From NCBI RefSeq assembly GCF_932294415.1, contig NC_065538.1, positions 74,625,834 to 74,689,833 of the forward strand: 64,000 nt of DNA, written 5' to 3'. The notes under the pieces are model-generated. The model was not told the origin of the DNA. It worked only from the letters and a program-made list of their open reading frames with translations, and searched no databases. The translations under genes were made by a program, and so were the position numbers. The DNA comes from Quercus robur. Its lineage: Eukaryota > Streptophyta > Magnoliopsida > Fagales > Fagaceae. Below are positions 10,990-26,555 of the stretch, piece by piece; within the stretch, counting starts at the first letter, position 1, and each line of letters begins with the position of its first letter.

Positions 10990-11305
10990 TTAAATTCAAC
11001 TTAACTCACCACTTTATAACTTTTTATTAAATTAATATTATTAAAGTTTCACTGTTAGATTACATGTTCGTTATGTTTTTAGCATGCGTGCCAAAATTTG
11101 TGACAATCAAGTGTTGTTTACCATTGATGCATAATGTCAATATTTTGCATATAGATGAGATAGATATTGATCTCCAAACATGTTGATATATTGCAAGCAT
11201 GTAGGGTATAAGGAGAGAATGTAATCCAACGGTAGATTTGTCAAAAAAACACATCCAATAGATAGTTATTGAGTGGTGTAACATTGACAAAAGTTTCTCC
11301 CAATG
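10990..11305. mobile_element. Degenerate MITE, 'caaagttta' family (copy C), in the leader intron
   Basis: Similarity to 8041-8417 and 25175-25550 is clearest in two places: a segment around tagattacatgttcgttatg...caaaatttgtgacaatcaag, and the later gcaagcatgtagggtataagg...gtaatccaacggtagatttgtcaaaa. The terminal repeats have decayed. It shows the family inserted in a transcribed region and then aged there. Confidence 0.5.
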
Positions 11306-11403
11306 TAACTTGAACCCAACCCATGTATATATGTTTTGAATATTATTTGTTTCGCTTGTTAATGCTTTTCCTGAACCTGAAAATTGCAATGTGGATGAAA
11401 TAG

Positions 11404-15952
<4,549 letters not shown>

Positions 15953-16860
15953 ACAAACTACCCTGGGCTGTGATATCTTTATCTGTTTGCTGTCTGTGTG
16001 AAAACCTTATTTAAACTTGAAGTTAAATGGAGTAGAGTTATGCTGCTTGTAAATATTTAAAATGGATCTCTTTTATCCATCTGAAAAGTTTATCATGTGT
16101 GCAATGTGACCTTACTTATTTACCAACCTCACAATCGTCAAGTTTCATGTGGGTCCTTTTTGCAATGCAAACGCGTCATTGAATTGTTGAAACTTTACAT
16201 CCATTTGATTTGTTCAAGGAGCATGAGGTAGGTAAGTTCAAACATCATGGCTTCAAGCTGCTGCTGCACTTTTTCCTCGTACTTCTTTTCCAGGCTTGAT
16301 TCTCCCGTATTTGTCCTGCAGTTAAAAAATCTGGTGGAAATATAATAACGTGTTTAATTTCTAAAAAAAACCGTGCAACTTTGTGTAGCACAAAGGTAGC
16401 GAAGTTAAAACCTGTAGTTACAGTTAATGTAATTGTACCGTTCAATAATCTGATCAAACCGTGCCATCGACCAGCAATGCTGGTTTGTAAAGACTGTCAA
16501 TCAGCAATAATGTTGGTGGAAGTGGTTGGAAGGGTATTTTTTGGTTCAAAAATCCAATATGACTGGAATGTATTTAGCCAGAAGATTCACCAATAGATAT
16601 CATACTGACTGCCTCCCCCTCTCTTTTTTTTTGCCACTCTGCCACCTCCATCCAGCCCTTGAGCCTTGTTGTCTTGCTCCATTACCTTCCCATCGATCTG
16701 TTTAGGCTTGAAATCATAGTTGTTTTTTCTTCCTCTTATTTTTTTGGCCCACCATTGACACTGACTTGTGGCCAACTCCCCTTATGGTTTACTGTTACAG
16801 CGATGGCAGTTGGAAATAGTGTTTCGGGCACGTCTTTTGCACTTGCGCTTACCACTCATT
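15953..16860. other. 3' flank of the aspartic proteinase gene and spacer
   Basis: The 3' UTR probably extends to about 16100 (aatattt and aaagtttatcatgtg stretches), with no strong AATAAA. The remaining 700 bases carry short frames on both strands that match nothing I know. No gene supported. Confidence 0.5.
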
Positions 16861-17015
16861 GACGCTCTTGCAGCATGTTGCCCTCGGGCGATCCTTTGGC
16901 AACTCAACAAGGACCCAACCTTGATTCTTATTCAAGGATTGTAACTCCTCCCTCATGGCCTTTTGCCAATGTTAAGATCCATCACTATCCATAGCTTCTT
17001 GAATACAAAGGAAAA
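16860..17015 (-). pseudogene. Ty1/copia reverse transcriptase fragment
   Basis: On the minus strand, from 17013 downward, the reading is IQEAMDSDGS, a stop, then HWQKAMREELQSLNKNQGW and VLVELPKDR. This is the well-known start of the copia reverse transcriptase domain (EA...S....W..AM..E...L..N.TW.LV.LP). The fragment ends at about 16860 and has an internal stop. No LTRs were recognised nearby, so it is an isolated relic. Confidence 0.8.
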
Positions 17016-19829
17016 ATAATCACATGTAATTTGACTCAGATTTAGGCCGGGCGTTATATATAAGATATTCATATGATTCTCATCCCTCAAAACACATTTC
17101 TCATCAGAAATCTCTCAGCCTAAAAAGTAAAAACCACCTTCAAGCACAAACTATCTCTATGGAGAACAACTACCACAAAAAGGGAAATAGAGAGTTATTA
17201 GGTCTGATAAGCCCCTTTTGAAATTTTTGAGCATTAAAATCAGGAAGGTTTTGGCCTGTTTTTATGTACTGGCAGTGTTGAATTATCACATCAATTTTTT
17301 AGAATTTGATTTGATTAGTTGATCTTTGGGCAATATATATAGCTTGGGTGCCTTATTTAATTGTGACTTTGTAAGGTTAGCAATATTATAATTTGATTCG
17401 GTACATGGGTAATGGGTTAACTACTAGTTAGACTTTCAATACCCCAATAAAAAATTTAGACTTAGAAATAATATACCACGCCTGCATTTCAGGGACATAA
17501 ATAATTGCAGTATTTAACCCAAGCACTTCCTCTCCAATTCAATACATTGGCATGCGCATGTGGTTGTGCCATGTGTGTATGTATGAGAATTTTCTTGTGT
17601 GGGTCATCCTTCTTTTTGTATCGCTTGTGTGGTGCTCAAAAAAGTGAGAAGTCACATTGCCCCTTCCATTCTCCAAAGGACACATTGGTTTTCAATCTGA
17701 TCTTGAAGTTGACTACCACCTTTGGTCTGCTTTCATTGTGGTGTGAACATGTCTTTCATTAAGGATTAAACTTGACTTTCTATCCCATTTTCTAATTAAT
17801 TACTTACAATATCAAGTTATCAACTAATAAAGAAAACCTTATTTGAGATATATACAAGGGGAAATGTCTAATCCCCGTTGAAAAAACGCTTTTGTTTCAT
17901 AGATTTCTCGTAGGATTTTGTCCTTAAACATGCGTAGAAAATGACCCAAAATATTTTAGTACTATGCTTCTTTATTTATAAGCCAAAGAAAAGCATGTTT
18001 TGATGTGTTTGCTGGTTCACGCTTTCAACAGTAAAATGACTAATTTTAGCTGAATACAGTCCTATGTCATGTCAATATGGTCACCTACCGGCCAAATGTT
18101 CCTTGAGAAATTGAGATGGGAAGATGAGTTTACATTCCCATGTGTTCTCCACACACACACACACACACAATGATTTCAAACTATTGAGCGTGCTTAAAAA
18201 TCTACAAAAAGTTTTGAGAATCTAATTCATGATTTTTTTTAAAGAAAGATTCATTTATTACAATGGTGCTGAGAAACATTTCAATGCTTGTATGGGAAGA
18301 AAAAAAAAACGTGAGGGTCCCCTGAGCTTTGCCGAAAGTGAAGAAAGTGATTCAATGATTGGGTAAAGGTTTGCTTGAGAGGGACACATTTTACACTCTG
18401 TCATAAGCATATACCTTTTTTTTTTTTTTTGATAAGAGCATAAGCATATACTTTGTTGCTAAGCTTTAAAGCCGCCCAAACTTAGCTAAAAAGAATTCCT
18501 TAAATTATTCATATACTTTTATTTTTATTGTTTTTGTTGGCTGAGAAGCTGATAGCGTGGTATTGTTAAGAACAATGCACAAAATTTTAACAATATTTTT
18601 GATAAATATTGATGTAGTAAATTGTGATAAGAAGATCAATTTCGCCTCAACAATTGAAAAAGAATGTGAAATATATATATATATATATATATATTATTTT
18701 TTTTTTCTCTGTAAAATGATTGGGATTTGGGACTAAGAAATCAAAGAGTAAATTGACACTTGTAATGGATTGGACTTTGGACTGTTTAGGCGATCCCATT
18801 TTCAAAGAGAATGTGAGTTTGGTTGGGCGGTTTAGGCTTTCCCATTTTCAGCTAAAGTCCAACTGTCAGTTCCGAAAGAGTTTTTTAGCTTTGTGGAGTT
18901 GGTTCCACATAGCCAGCCCTATCCTGATCCTCTCTAACCCTTTTGCTTTTTGGTTGGTTTATACGTACAAAAAAGCCTACTGTATCCTATCTTGCCCTTT
19001 TGCCTTTACTTTGATTCCTCTTGCAAACTTCACCCACAATCCAAGCAAAGCTTGAAACTATGCAAGCTCTCTTAATTCTTGAAAAGGGTAACTTTATTTT
19101 CACTCCAATATTCATTCATTAACATTATTGCCCTTTATTATTATCCTATATCATCAAAATTTTAATTGCATTGATCTTAGTGTGCAAACTTAGATATTAT
19201 TAGTAAATTACTACATAAGTCCACTACATTTGGTGCATAGCCTTTGAATCTTGACACTGCTCAAATACAAAATGGTACTAGTCTTGCTTGCATAGTGCTT
19301 TAGGTTTTAAATGTCAAACAAGTTACTCCAATCAATGCATGTGGTCCAGAGATTTTTGGTATGGACGTTGCAATTCTTAATCTTTGTTCTGAGAATCAAT
19401 GTGGGCATTGGGACTTGGGAGTTAGGAGTCATTGTATCTGCACCAATAACAGTCTACCTGCCCACCAAAATTTCGTTGGGCAAAACAATACCCCTAGTAA
19501 AACCAAGGATGGTTTGGTACAGTCCCAACTTAGCTTGTACAACTTTGTCTTTTTATTGTTGATTATTGCTAAGAGGACTTACTTCAACAAAGTCAAGCAC
19601 TTAAAAAATCTAAATTGGTGATCTTTTTCTGTTCTTAAATCACAAACCAAACCCATTGGAATATCCCATAATCCATTGTATCCTATGCTCATCAACAACA
19701 CCACTCTCCACACCTAGCACCCGTTGCTCACGTTTTCACATGATGCCATGTGGACAAATATATATAGTTAATTCATAGTTAAGTTATGTAACCGCCGGCC
19801 AAAGTTAAGTTGTCATCACTTCTCTTCTT
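17016..19829. other. Intergenic spacer between the aspartic proteinase and the MAPKKK-like gene
   Basis: AT-rich with simple repeats: an AC run at about 18150-18169, an AT run at about 18671-18692, and poly(T) at about 18419-18431. Short frames at 17505-17762, 18720-19055 and 19311-19621 have no recognisable domain. The 19311-19621 stretch is unusually balanced in composition and could be a coding relic, but I cannot name it. No gene supported. Confidence 0.5.
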
Positions 19830-19837
19830 GCCACGTG
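19830..19837. promoter_or_regulatory. G-box / ABRE (GCCACGTG) upstream of the kinase gene
   Basis: GCCACGTG, which is CACGTGGC on the other strand, is a full ABRE-type G-box, the binding site of ABF/AREB bZIP factors. It lies about 290 bases before the ATG at 20126. Close homologues of the kinase (MAPKKK17/18) are known to be ABA-induced, so the site fits; the regulation itself is inferred. Confidence 0.55.
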
Positions 19838-20001
19838 CCTCTCTCACAATGAAGAAAAAAAAAAGAAAAAAGAAGAAGATTGCGGCTGCCCATTGGTTAC
19901 GATGAAAATAACCAAAACTTTCAAAAAGAGAAGTACAAAAAGCATTACTTCTAGGATTAAGCCAACCATACAATACCAATATTGAAGACTATGACTATGC
20001 T

Positions 20002-20015
20002 TTTATTTATATATA
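20002..20015 (+). promoter_or_regulatory. TATA box of the kinase gene
   Basis: tttatttatatata, about 110-125 bases upstream of ATG 20126, is a good TATA match at a spacing that would give an 80-90 base leader. It is the best candidate between the G-box and the start codon. Confidence 0.6.
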
Positions 20016-20125
20016 CATGTATTAATTGAGCTCCCACCTAACAAAACAGACACACCAAACTGCAAAATTTTGCCTTCTAATAACTCAGTTCTCTCACCCT
20101 CCTTCCTTGTTAGCTCAGCTCTTCA

Positions 20126-21442
20126 ATGGACTGGACCAGAGGCCAAATCATTGGCCGTGGCTCATCCGCCACGGTCTCAGTGGCTAAGGTTCATGGGTCT
20201 GGAGAGATTTTCGCGGTCAAGTCCACCAATCTCTCACAATCAGAATTCCTCAAGAGGGAGCAAAGAATTCTTTCTACAATAAGTAGTCCACAAATTGTAG
20301 CATACAAGGGATGCAATGTTTCATCTGAAAATGGTAAGCTTCTATACAATATTTTCATGGAATATGCTCCCCGTGGCACCCTTATTGATGCAATTCACAG
20401 CCAAGGTGGTGGTCTAGACGAGGCCACAATCCAAGCCTACACGCGCAAGATTGTGTTGGGGCTCGAATACCTTCACTCTAATAGCATAGTGCATTGTGAC
20501 ATTAAATGTCACAACATTTTGGTCACTAATGATGGGGTGAAGATTGCTGATTTGGGCTGTGCTAGGGAGCTTGATGACGTGTCGAGTGCTGATTTGGCAA
20601 TTGCCGGCACTCCGGTGTTCATGGCACCTGAGGTGGCGCGTGGAGAGCAACAGGGGTCCCCTGCTGATGTGTGGGCTCTAGGATGTACCATGATCGAGAT
20701 GGCTACCGGGCGGGCCCCATGGCCCGGTGTTTCGGACCCGGTGTCAGCCCTTTACCGAATTGGTTATTCGGGTGAAGTGCCAGAGGTTCCTAACTTCATG
20801 TCAAAGCAAGCTAAAGATTTCTTGGGCAAGTGCTTGAAAAGAGACCCAATGGAAAGGTGGTCAGCTAGTGAACTTCTTAATCATTCTTTTCTTGAGGAGC
20901 CCAAATTTCAGTTGAAAGAAGTTAATGGTTTTGATTCGGATACTCCAACTTGTGTATTGGATAAAGGCTATTGGGAATCCATGGAGGAGCTTGAGACAAA
21001 TCCAAGTACAAGCTATAAAAGTTCCTTGAATTCTCTCAAGGAAAGAATCCAGCGGTTGAGTGAAGGAAGTACTGCATTGTGTCAGCAAAAGCCTAATTGG
21101 GCATGTGAGGAAGATTGGATTACAGTTAGAAGCAATAGTAACAAAGAGCCAGAGTTGGTCAATTCCAGCCAGGACTTTGCTTTGTTAAATGCCAATGAAT
21201 CCATAGCAAGTGTTAGTCAGGACAACAACTTTGTATTTTACAATGAACCCACGAGCAGTAGTGGGATAGAGGCTTGTAATATTAGTAGCAGTATTGGTGG
21301 TAATGATAATAGCAATAGTAGCAATAATAGAGGCTCATTGGTGGCCTCTGAATGTACAAAAGAGTCCTCTAAATGTACCAAAGTTGATTTAAATGGAAAC
21401 AATATTTCATTTGAGAATAATGCTCATTTTTTGCTTTCATAA
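20126..21442 (+). CDS. MEKK-type MAP kinase kinase kinase, MAPKKK17/18-like, intronless
   Basis: A single uninterrupted frame of 438 residues, Ser/Thr protein kinase. The kinase domain is about residues 3-258: glycine-rich loop IGRGSSATV (9-17), Lys32 in FAVKS, alpha-C Glu45, catalytic loop HCDIKCHN (123-130) with Asp125 and Asn130, metal-binding Asp142 in DLG (in place of DFG), and MAPE (166-169). The HCDIKCHN and ADLGCAR wording is characteristic of the plant MAPKKK13-21 branch, so Cys for Arg in the HRD motif is normal there and not damage. The rest is a Ser/Asn-rich tail with no named domain, as in MAPKKK17/18. Those kinases act above MKK3 and group C MAPKs in ABA signalling; that role is taken from the family. 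The ATG at 20126 is right at the start of the glycine-loop strand, as in relatives. Absence of introns is also typical. Confidence 0.93.
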   Translation: MDWTRGQIIGRGSSATVSVAKVHGSGEIFAVKSTNLSQSEFLKREQRILSTISSPQIVAYKGCNVSSENGKLLYNIFMEYAPRGTLIDAIHSQGGGLDEATIQAYTRKIVLGLEYLHSNSIVHCDIKCHNILVTNDGVKIADLGCARELDDVSSADLAIAGTPVFMAPEVARGEQQGSPADVWALGCTMIEMATGRAPWPGVSDPVSALYRIGYSGEVPEVPNFMSKQAKDFLGKCLKRDPMERWSASELLNHSFLEEPKFQLKEVNGFDSDTPTCVLDKGYWESMEELETNPSTSYKSSLNSLKERIQRLSEGSTALCQQKPNWACEEDWITVRSNSNKEPELVNSSQDFALLNANESIASVSQDNNFVFYNEPTSSSGIEACNISSSIGGNDNSNSSNNRGSLVASECTKESSKCTKVDLNGNNISFENNAHFLLS

Positions 21443-22744
21443 CCATACGATTAAGGTTCATTCTTGCCAATATTTTTACCTGGGCCGCTAGGCTAGAGCT
21501 GAGACCTACTTTATTTTATAGTTATACCCAGGCCATATAAATATAATAGTGAATTTATTTTTAATGGGTAAAAGAATGGGCCCGGGGATGTTGTAAAAGA
21601 GGACAGGCCTAGTCGGGGGGACAAACTAGGTAGGTTTGGGCTTGTCTGCCAGCAGAACTAGCTCAAACCTTAAACCTTCTCTTGAGATTGGATAAAGATA
21701 TTAGTTGGGTATAAAAGCAAGTAGTATCAGCTTATTAGTAATTGTCTCAAATCACTTGATTTCGGTTGGAAAGGCTTTTACCTGTCATTGGAAGAAAATA
21801 AAATTTTCCCAGTATGGAATGAAAGTTTCTTATTGAACAAATAATTGTGTATTCTTTCTAAATTAAAGAGTAGAATTAGGAAATTATAAATAAGCATTTT
21901 TGTAAGGGGTGTTTGGTGGCTTTTGTCTAAGAGTTCGATAAATTATTGATTATCCAAAAAGTTTTGAGTCGTTAGAAATTGTGACTTTAACCACTCAACT
22001 TAACCATAATTCTCACACTCCTCTTCATATGTGGGCCCAAGCTCTTTTTTAATAAGTGATTTTACATTTCAATGGGTGTGTGAATATGTAAGTTTGTAAG
22101 GTATTAGTGAGTGTTGTTGTAATCCACATAATTGATAGTAGATTTTGTTTGGTGTTGCTCGTGGACGTATACTTAAAATTGGCTTAACCATTGTTAAATA
22201 TTATTGTCTTGTATAATCATTTTATATTCTTGTTCGCATGAATGCACTTCTATTAAGTATTAAACAAATCACACAACTAGGTGAGTTGGATATGAACGTG
22301 CTATAAAGAGGAAACCTCATCATGTGACGGATTGACTATCCATGAATTTAATAATCCCATGACTTGTTAAATCATTTGAATAAATTATATAACTATTGAA
22401 TATATGTTTATGTAATTAAAAATACAGGTAATCGTCACCAATCACTCACCACTTGCAACTCCTTTTCAGAAATCAGCCATTGCCAACATAAGAAATGGCC
22501 CATTTTATCTTTGCAGAGTGCAAGCATTCTATTGTCACATGTCTTTGTAGCCACTTTAGGTCAATCGATCTAGTGTCGGCTCTACATGCAAGTCAAGGTG
22601 GTCACAAGACCACTCTGACTTGCAAAAAAATGTATATATACACTTTCAAAAAATATATTATATGCCAAACTAATCTATTGTGATCATTCTAATAAAAATT
22701 ATGAATACCCTGACTTGAGAATTACAAAAATTTGGATTCAATAA

Positions 22745-22922
22745 GAGTAGTGTTACTACATTCACAACATTTTCACAATAATTTTACAACAAATCTAATG
22801 TAGTATATTGTTACTGATTCTAATTTGGGCCAAATACTAATATTATTTTTTTTACCCACCAATAATAGCTTTTTGCATAAGATTTATTGTAAAAATGTTA
22901 TGGACGTAGCATTACTCCAAAA
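22745..22922. mobile_element. MULE-type MITE, copy 1 (degenerate)
   Basis: It has the left sequence gagtagtgttactacattcacaacattttcac and the inverted right end tgttatggacgtagcattactcc, matching in style the better kept copy at 34861-35029. It folds back on itself. No clean target duplication remains. Confidence 0.6.
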
Positions 22923-23668
22923 TTAATTTTACCTCAAAACATAATTCTTAATCTCTGTTCTTTTTTAAAGCTTAAATAACGACAATAAATATTAACTCAA
23001 ATAACAACAAACATAAACCAAACAAAAATAAGACAAGACCAAACAACAACAAGCGAAAAAATTACTCAACAAAAAGCCTATTATAAAACAAAAAGATAAA
23101 ACTTGTGGTCATTCAACCTATTCAATAAAAATAATTTATAATTTCATTTTTCTTTAAAAAATGGTACCAAGAAAAATATTGTGGTAATTTAAATTTTTAG
23201 TAATCACCCTAAAAAAATTTTTAGAGCCGCCACTAAATCGATCAATACCTAACTGATGATTCATAACCACAACTTCCAACTAAAAATAAGTTTCTTGCAA
23301 AAGCACAAGCCCAACCTTTTCCTTAAGTAAATGATAACATTTTAGCACTTGCTCAATCAATTCATTAGGTTCCCCCCACCTTGGCTATCTTTCAATGACT
23401 CAAATGCATTTGCTCATAGTCCACCATCAAATGCTTTCTTTTTTTCTTTTTAATCCTACCCAAACAAGTTAAGAAATAATAAATATTTCATTTATAATAC
23501 TCATTTAAGAAAAATTATATTTTTCAATAATTTATTGATTTGAATAAACAAATTCATTCTAATTGTATATACTTTTCTTGATATTTGTACATATTTTTTA
23601 CTTTATTTTTAATGAATATACCATACAAATGCAAGTTAAGGTGCATTTAACAATCTACCTTCTCTTAC

Positions 23669-23830
23669 CACCGCACACTCTAAGTATGGTGGTCATTCTA
23701 CAAGTATAAGTGCTTGTGGGGTGTGGAAGGTAAGAATTATGGTTCAAGTCTCTAGGAGGAAGTTTCACACACATATACATCTAGATTAGGCTAGAGTAGA
23801 ATTTATATCTTGTAAAAAAAAAAAATTATC
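23669..23830 (+). mobile_element. tRNA-derived SINE, family 1 (copy 1)
   Basis: The body contains tggtggtcattctacaagta, in the position of a Pol III box A, and ggttcaagtc (23741-23750), a very good box B. It continues with a conserved cttcacacacatatac-like tail domain and ends in tcttgtaaaa plus an A-run. The same arrangement occurs at 56143-56316. Flanks cttctcttac and ctcctcttac may be an imperfect target duplication. Confidence 0.72.
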
Positions 23831-23900
23831 TCCTCTTACTCTTTAGTGCCAATTTATTATCCCATTTTGAAAGTGCACTTTTTGAAAATACATTTAAATG

Positions 23901-23931
<31 letters not shown>

Positions 23932-24331
23932 TGTATAGCTTTTCAAAGTGACTCAGTTTCTAAAAAGAAAAAGAAAAAACCCTAATAAATAGGGACAGAG
24001 TTCATTAACTTTATTGCCATGATTATTTTTTATTTCACTTGTGTTGCAACCTTACGTCACAAGTATAAGCTAATTTTTTTTTTTTTTTTCTCAACTTGTT
24101 TATGAGAGGCCACTGTAAAAAATAAAAATAAAACTAAAATTTAAAGGCATGGCTTCCCACTCCAAATTTGTTTGGACATCCTTTCTTATATAACCCTCCA
24201 ATAAAAGGTTGTGGTTCAGGATGGACGGACGGCTTTATTATAAGTTATCACTCAACTACACTCCAAATGTTTTTGTTTGTTTCCACTTTCCTGTCGTGCC
24301 AATCACCATTTTTTTTTTTTTTAGAAACTAA

Positions 24332-24803
24332 TGGCTTGTTTGGAAGTTTAAAAACGGAGGGGGAGTAGAGTAGAGGGAGAGAGAGTAATTCAATTACCTT
24401 ATTTGGAAGTTTTTTAAGGAAAGAGGTGGAAGAGTTTGGAGGGATTTCAACCACCTCTAACCCCTCATTTTTAATTCCCCAAATTGGAGAGATTTGGAGG
24501 GAGAGTAGAGTAGATAAATTATTAACTAGATAAATTCCTCAATTTACTTTTTCTAAATTAATAATAGACCAATGTTGCAAGTCCATTTTCAAATAGGGGT
24601 AAATTTGTCTATTTTAATCATTTCTTCTCCTCTCCATCCTAATTTTTAAAACATCCAAACAAGGAGAAGGACTAATTACTTCCTTCCCTCTTACTAATTT
24701 TAAAAATATCCAAACAAGGTGGAGGGGAACCATTCCCCTCTACTCTCCTCCCCTCTACTCCTCTCTACTCTCCTCCCTCTCTAAACTTCCACCAAACAGG
24801 CCA
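24332..24803. mobile_element. Tourist-like (PIF/Harbinger) MITE with TAA target duplication
   Basis: The left end is tggcttgtttggaagttta; the right end, read inverted, is tggcctgtttggtggaagttta. The element is flanked on both sides by taa (24329-24331 and 24804-24806), the target size and sequence of PIF/Harbinger elements, and the 'GGCCTGTTTGG' terminus is characteristic of that group. The interior is non-coding, with purine-rich blocks near the left end and pyrimidine-rich blocks near the right, so the ends can pair over a long stretch. Confidence 0.8.
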
Positions 24804-25174
24804 TAAGCTACTAGCCATTTCACTTCCTCACAATATAAGTGTTTCACTTTATCATCTCCAATACTTGGGTAGAATTTAGCATCTTGTACTATAACAGGGG
24901 CACACTTTTTTTTTTTTTTTTTTAATTTTTAAATAGCAGAATTAAGCATTGAAGTTGAATTATGTTTTTGAGCACCATTAGCTTCTTGCTTCTATGCCTT
25001 TTCTCTTCCTTATTGTTTGGCTATCACCAACCATTTCAACTATTTCTTATCTTCCTCGTTCCAACCATCTCCTAGGATCTATGACATACAGATGTATCAA
25101 TATTTAATAATCTTTTTAAATAGTCTTAGCTACATAAATTGTTTCTTTATTACTTTTTCCTATATATCAATGAA

Positions 25175-25550
25175 CAAAGTTTAACTATAAAATTGGTTGT
25201 AACTTAAGGCTACAAACTCACTCAATAAAATAAATATTATTACATATTTTGAAAATCTAACCGTTGAATTGCATGTTCTTTACGTTCTTAATACATATGT
25301 CAAATTTTTTGTCAATCGAATATCATTTACTATATGATCTATAAGATTATATTTTATACATAATTTTAAATTACAAAAACTTATAATTTAAAAATTTTAT
25401 TGATAACATAGTTATTGACCTTTAATTTTCTTGAAATTTTGTAAGCATGAAGGATATAAGAAGATGTAATTCAATGATGAATTTGTTAAAATTCACCTTC
25501 AATAAAAAAATATTAAGTAAGGTTATAGTCAATTTTGTAGTTAAACTTTG
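25175..25550. mobile_element. MITE, family 'caaagttta' (copy B, best preserved)
   Basis: The left end caaagtttaactataaaatt is inverted at the right end as aattttgtagttaaactttg, with one or two mismatches over about 20 bases. It is AT-rich and non-coding, 376 bp. Similar sequences lie at 8041-8417 and about 10990-11305. No target duplication is obvious. Confidence 0.75.
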
Positions 25551-25933
25551 TCACTATATCTTTACACTATGCTTCTATATCCATCCCATCTAATCATTCC
25601 TGGAGAAAAAGGGACACGTGGGATCATTCCCGTCTCCTAAAATCAAAAGGGAACCAAGCTAAGATGGTTGTCAAGTAGCATTTAATGCAACTTGATGGTA
25701 GTTGGATTGCATTAAATGCAATGATAAGAGCAATAGTTGAAGCAATCAATATGAATCCTTGTAATCTCGACTCTATGGCACATGTCGCCTTTTTTGTAGT
25801 TGATCCTTATTAAGTTCCAATTAAGCCTATTTTGAAAGAAGTTATACCCTACATCAGGTATATGCTTTTCCTCTCACACAAATGGTGAGTCCCACTCTTT
25901 AGTGGGACCCGCCAGTTGTGAAAGTGAGGAAAT

Positions 25934-25960
25934 ATATACCCTGCACTGTGCAGGGTATAT
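25934..25960. repeat. Perfect 27-bp palindrome
   Basis: Thirteen-base arms (atataccctgcac and gtgcagggtatat) surround a single central T. A second short hairpin, gtcccac...gtgggac, lies just before it. The pair may be the end of a degenerate foldback element. Confidence 0.8.
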
Positions 25961-26225
25961 TTTTCCCTTTTTTTGGACAGGCCTCTAACAGACCTATGTG
26001 ATCGATGAGGCTTCGTTTGTCTTACCTAGTCACCTAGTGTGATTAGGTTAGTAGTTGCAGAGTTGCAGTAGACTGCTCAAGGGGAGATACTTCTAAGTCA
26101 GCGTATATGGTAACCATGATCATAGGACCTAGACAGAGCTTATGGGTCAAATGGTCCATCCAACTACTATTGTGAGCTCAGAGACGTGGATTCCCCCTCA
26201 TAAATACCTAAGCTACCTTATATTT

Positions 26226-26456
26226 TTGGTTACATCACAGTTTAGAAGAAGTCCGAAGGTCTACCCAACCACTAAGGTTGTTGGCAATTCCTAAACTTGG
26301 TTACATCACAGTTTAGAAGAAGTCCGAAGGTACTACCCAACCACTAAGGTTGTTGGCAATTCCTAAACTATCTTGAAAGTAAAAATACTTCTTTTTAGAT
26401 GGGTTTAGGAATTGCCAACAACCTTAGTGGTTGGGTAGTACCTTCGGACTTCTTCT
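26226..26456. repeat. Direct repeat plus perfect 54-bp inverted repeat
   Basis: A 71-72 bp unit beginning ttggttacatcacag occurs twice in tandem (26226-26296 and 26297-26368). Its last 54 bases (26315-26368) are repeated inverted without a mismatch at 26403-26456, separated by a 34-base loop. About 60 bases further on is a 3'-end-like sequence (tttattaatgattgaaattcagcc) and a poly(A) of more than 30. This arrangement fits a retroelement 3' end that was rearranged on insertion (twin priming). Confidence 0.85.
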
Positions 26457-26515
26457 ACTTTATTACTTTGGACATATTGATGTAAAAGCTTTATTAATGA
26501 TTGAAATTCAGCCAT

Positions 26516-26555
<40 letters not shown>

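Larger units (their letters stand above)
21443..24331. other. Intergenic spacer after the kinase gene
   Basis: No gene recognised. It contains a MITE-like copy (22745-22922), a SINE (23669-23830), an AT microsatellite (about 23900-23927) and poly(T) (about 24077-24090). ORFs here are short and of low complexity. Confidence 0.6.

Noticed and set aside
20126..21442. Inactive kinase because of HCD instead of HRD and DLG instead of DFG
   Set aside because: Both wordings are normal for the plant MAPKKK17/18 branch, and the catalytic Lys, Asp and Asn are all in place.
23741..23750. tRNA gene at the box B-like site
   Set aside because: Box B is good, but there is no cloverleaf, no acceptor stem and no anticodon arm; the sequence continues into a SINE tail.
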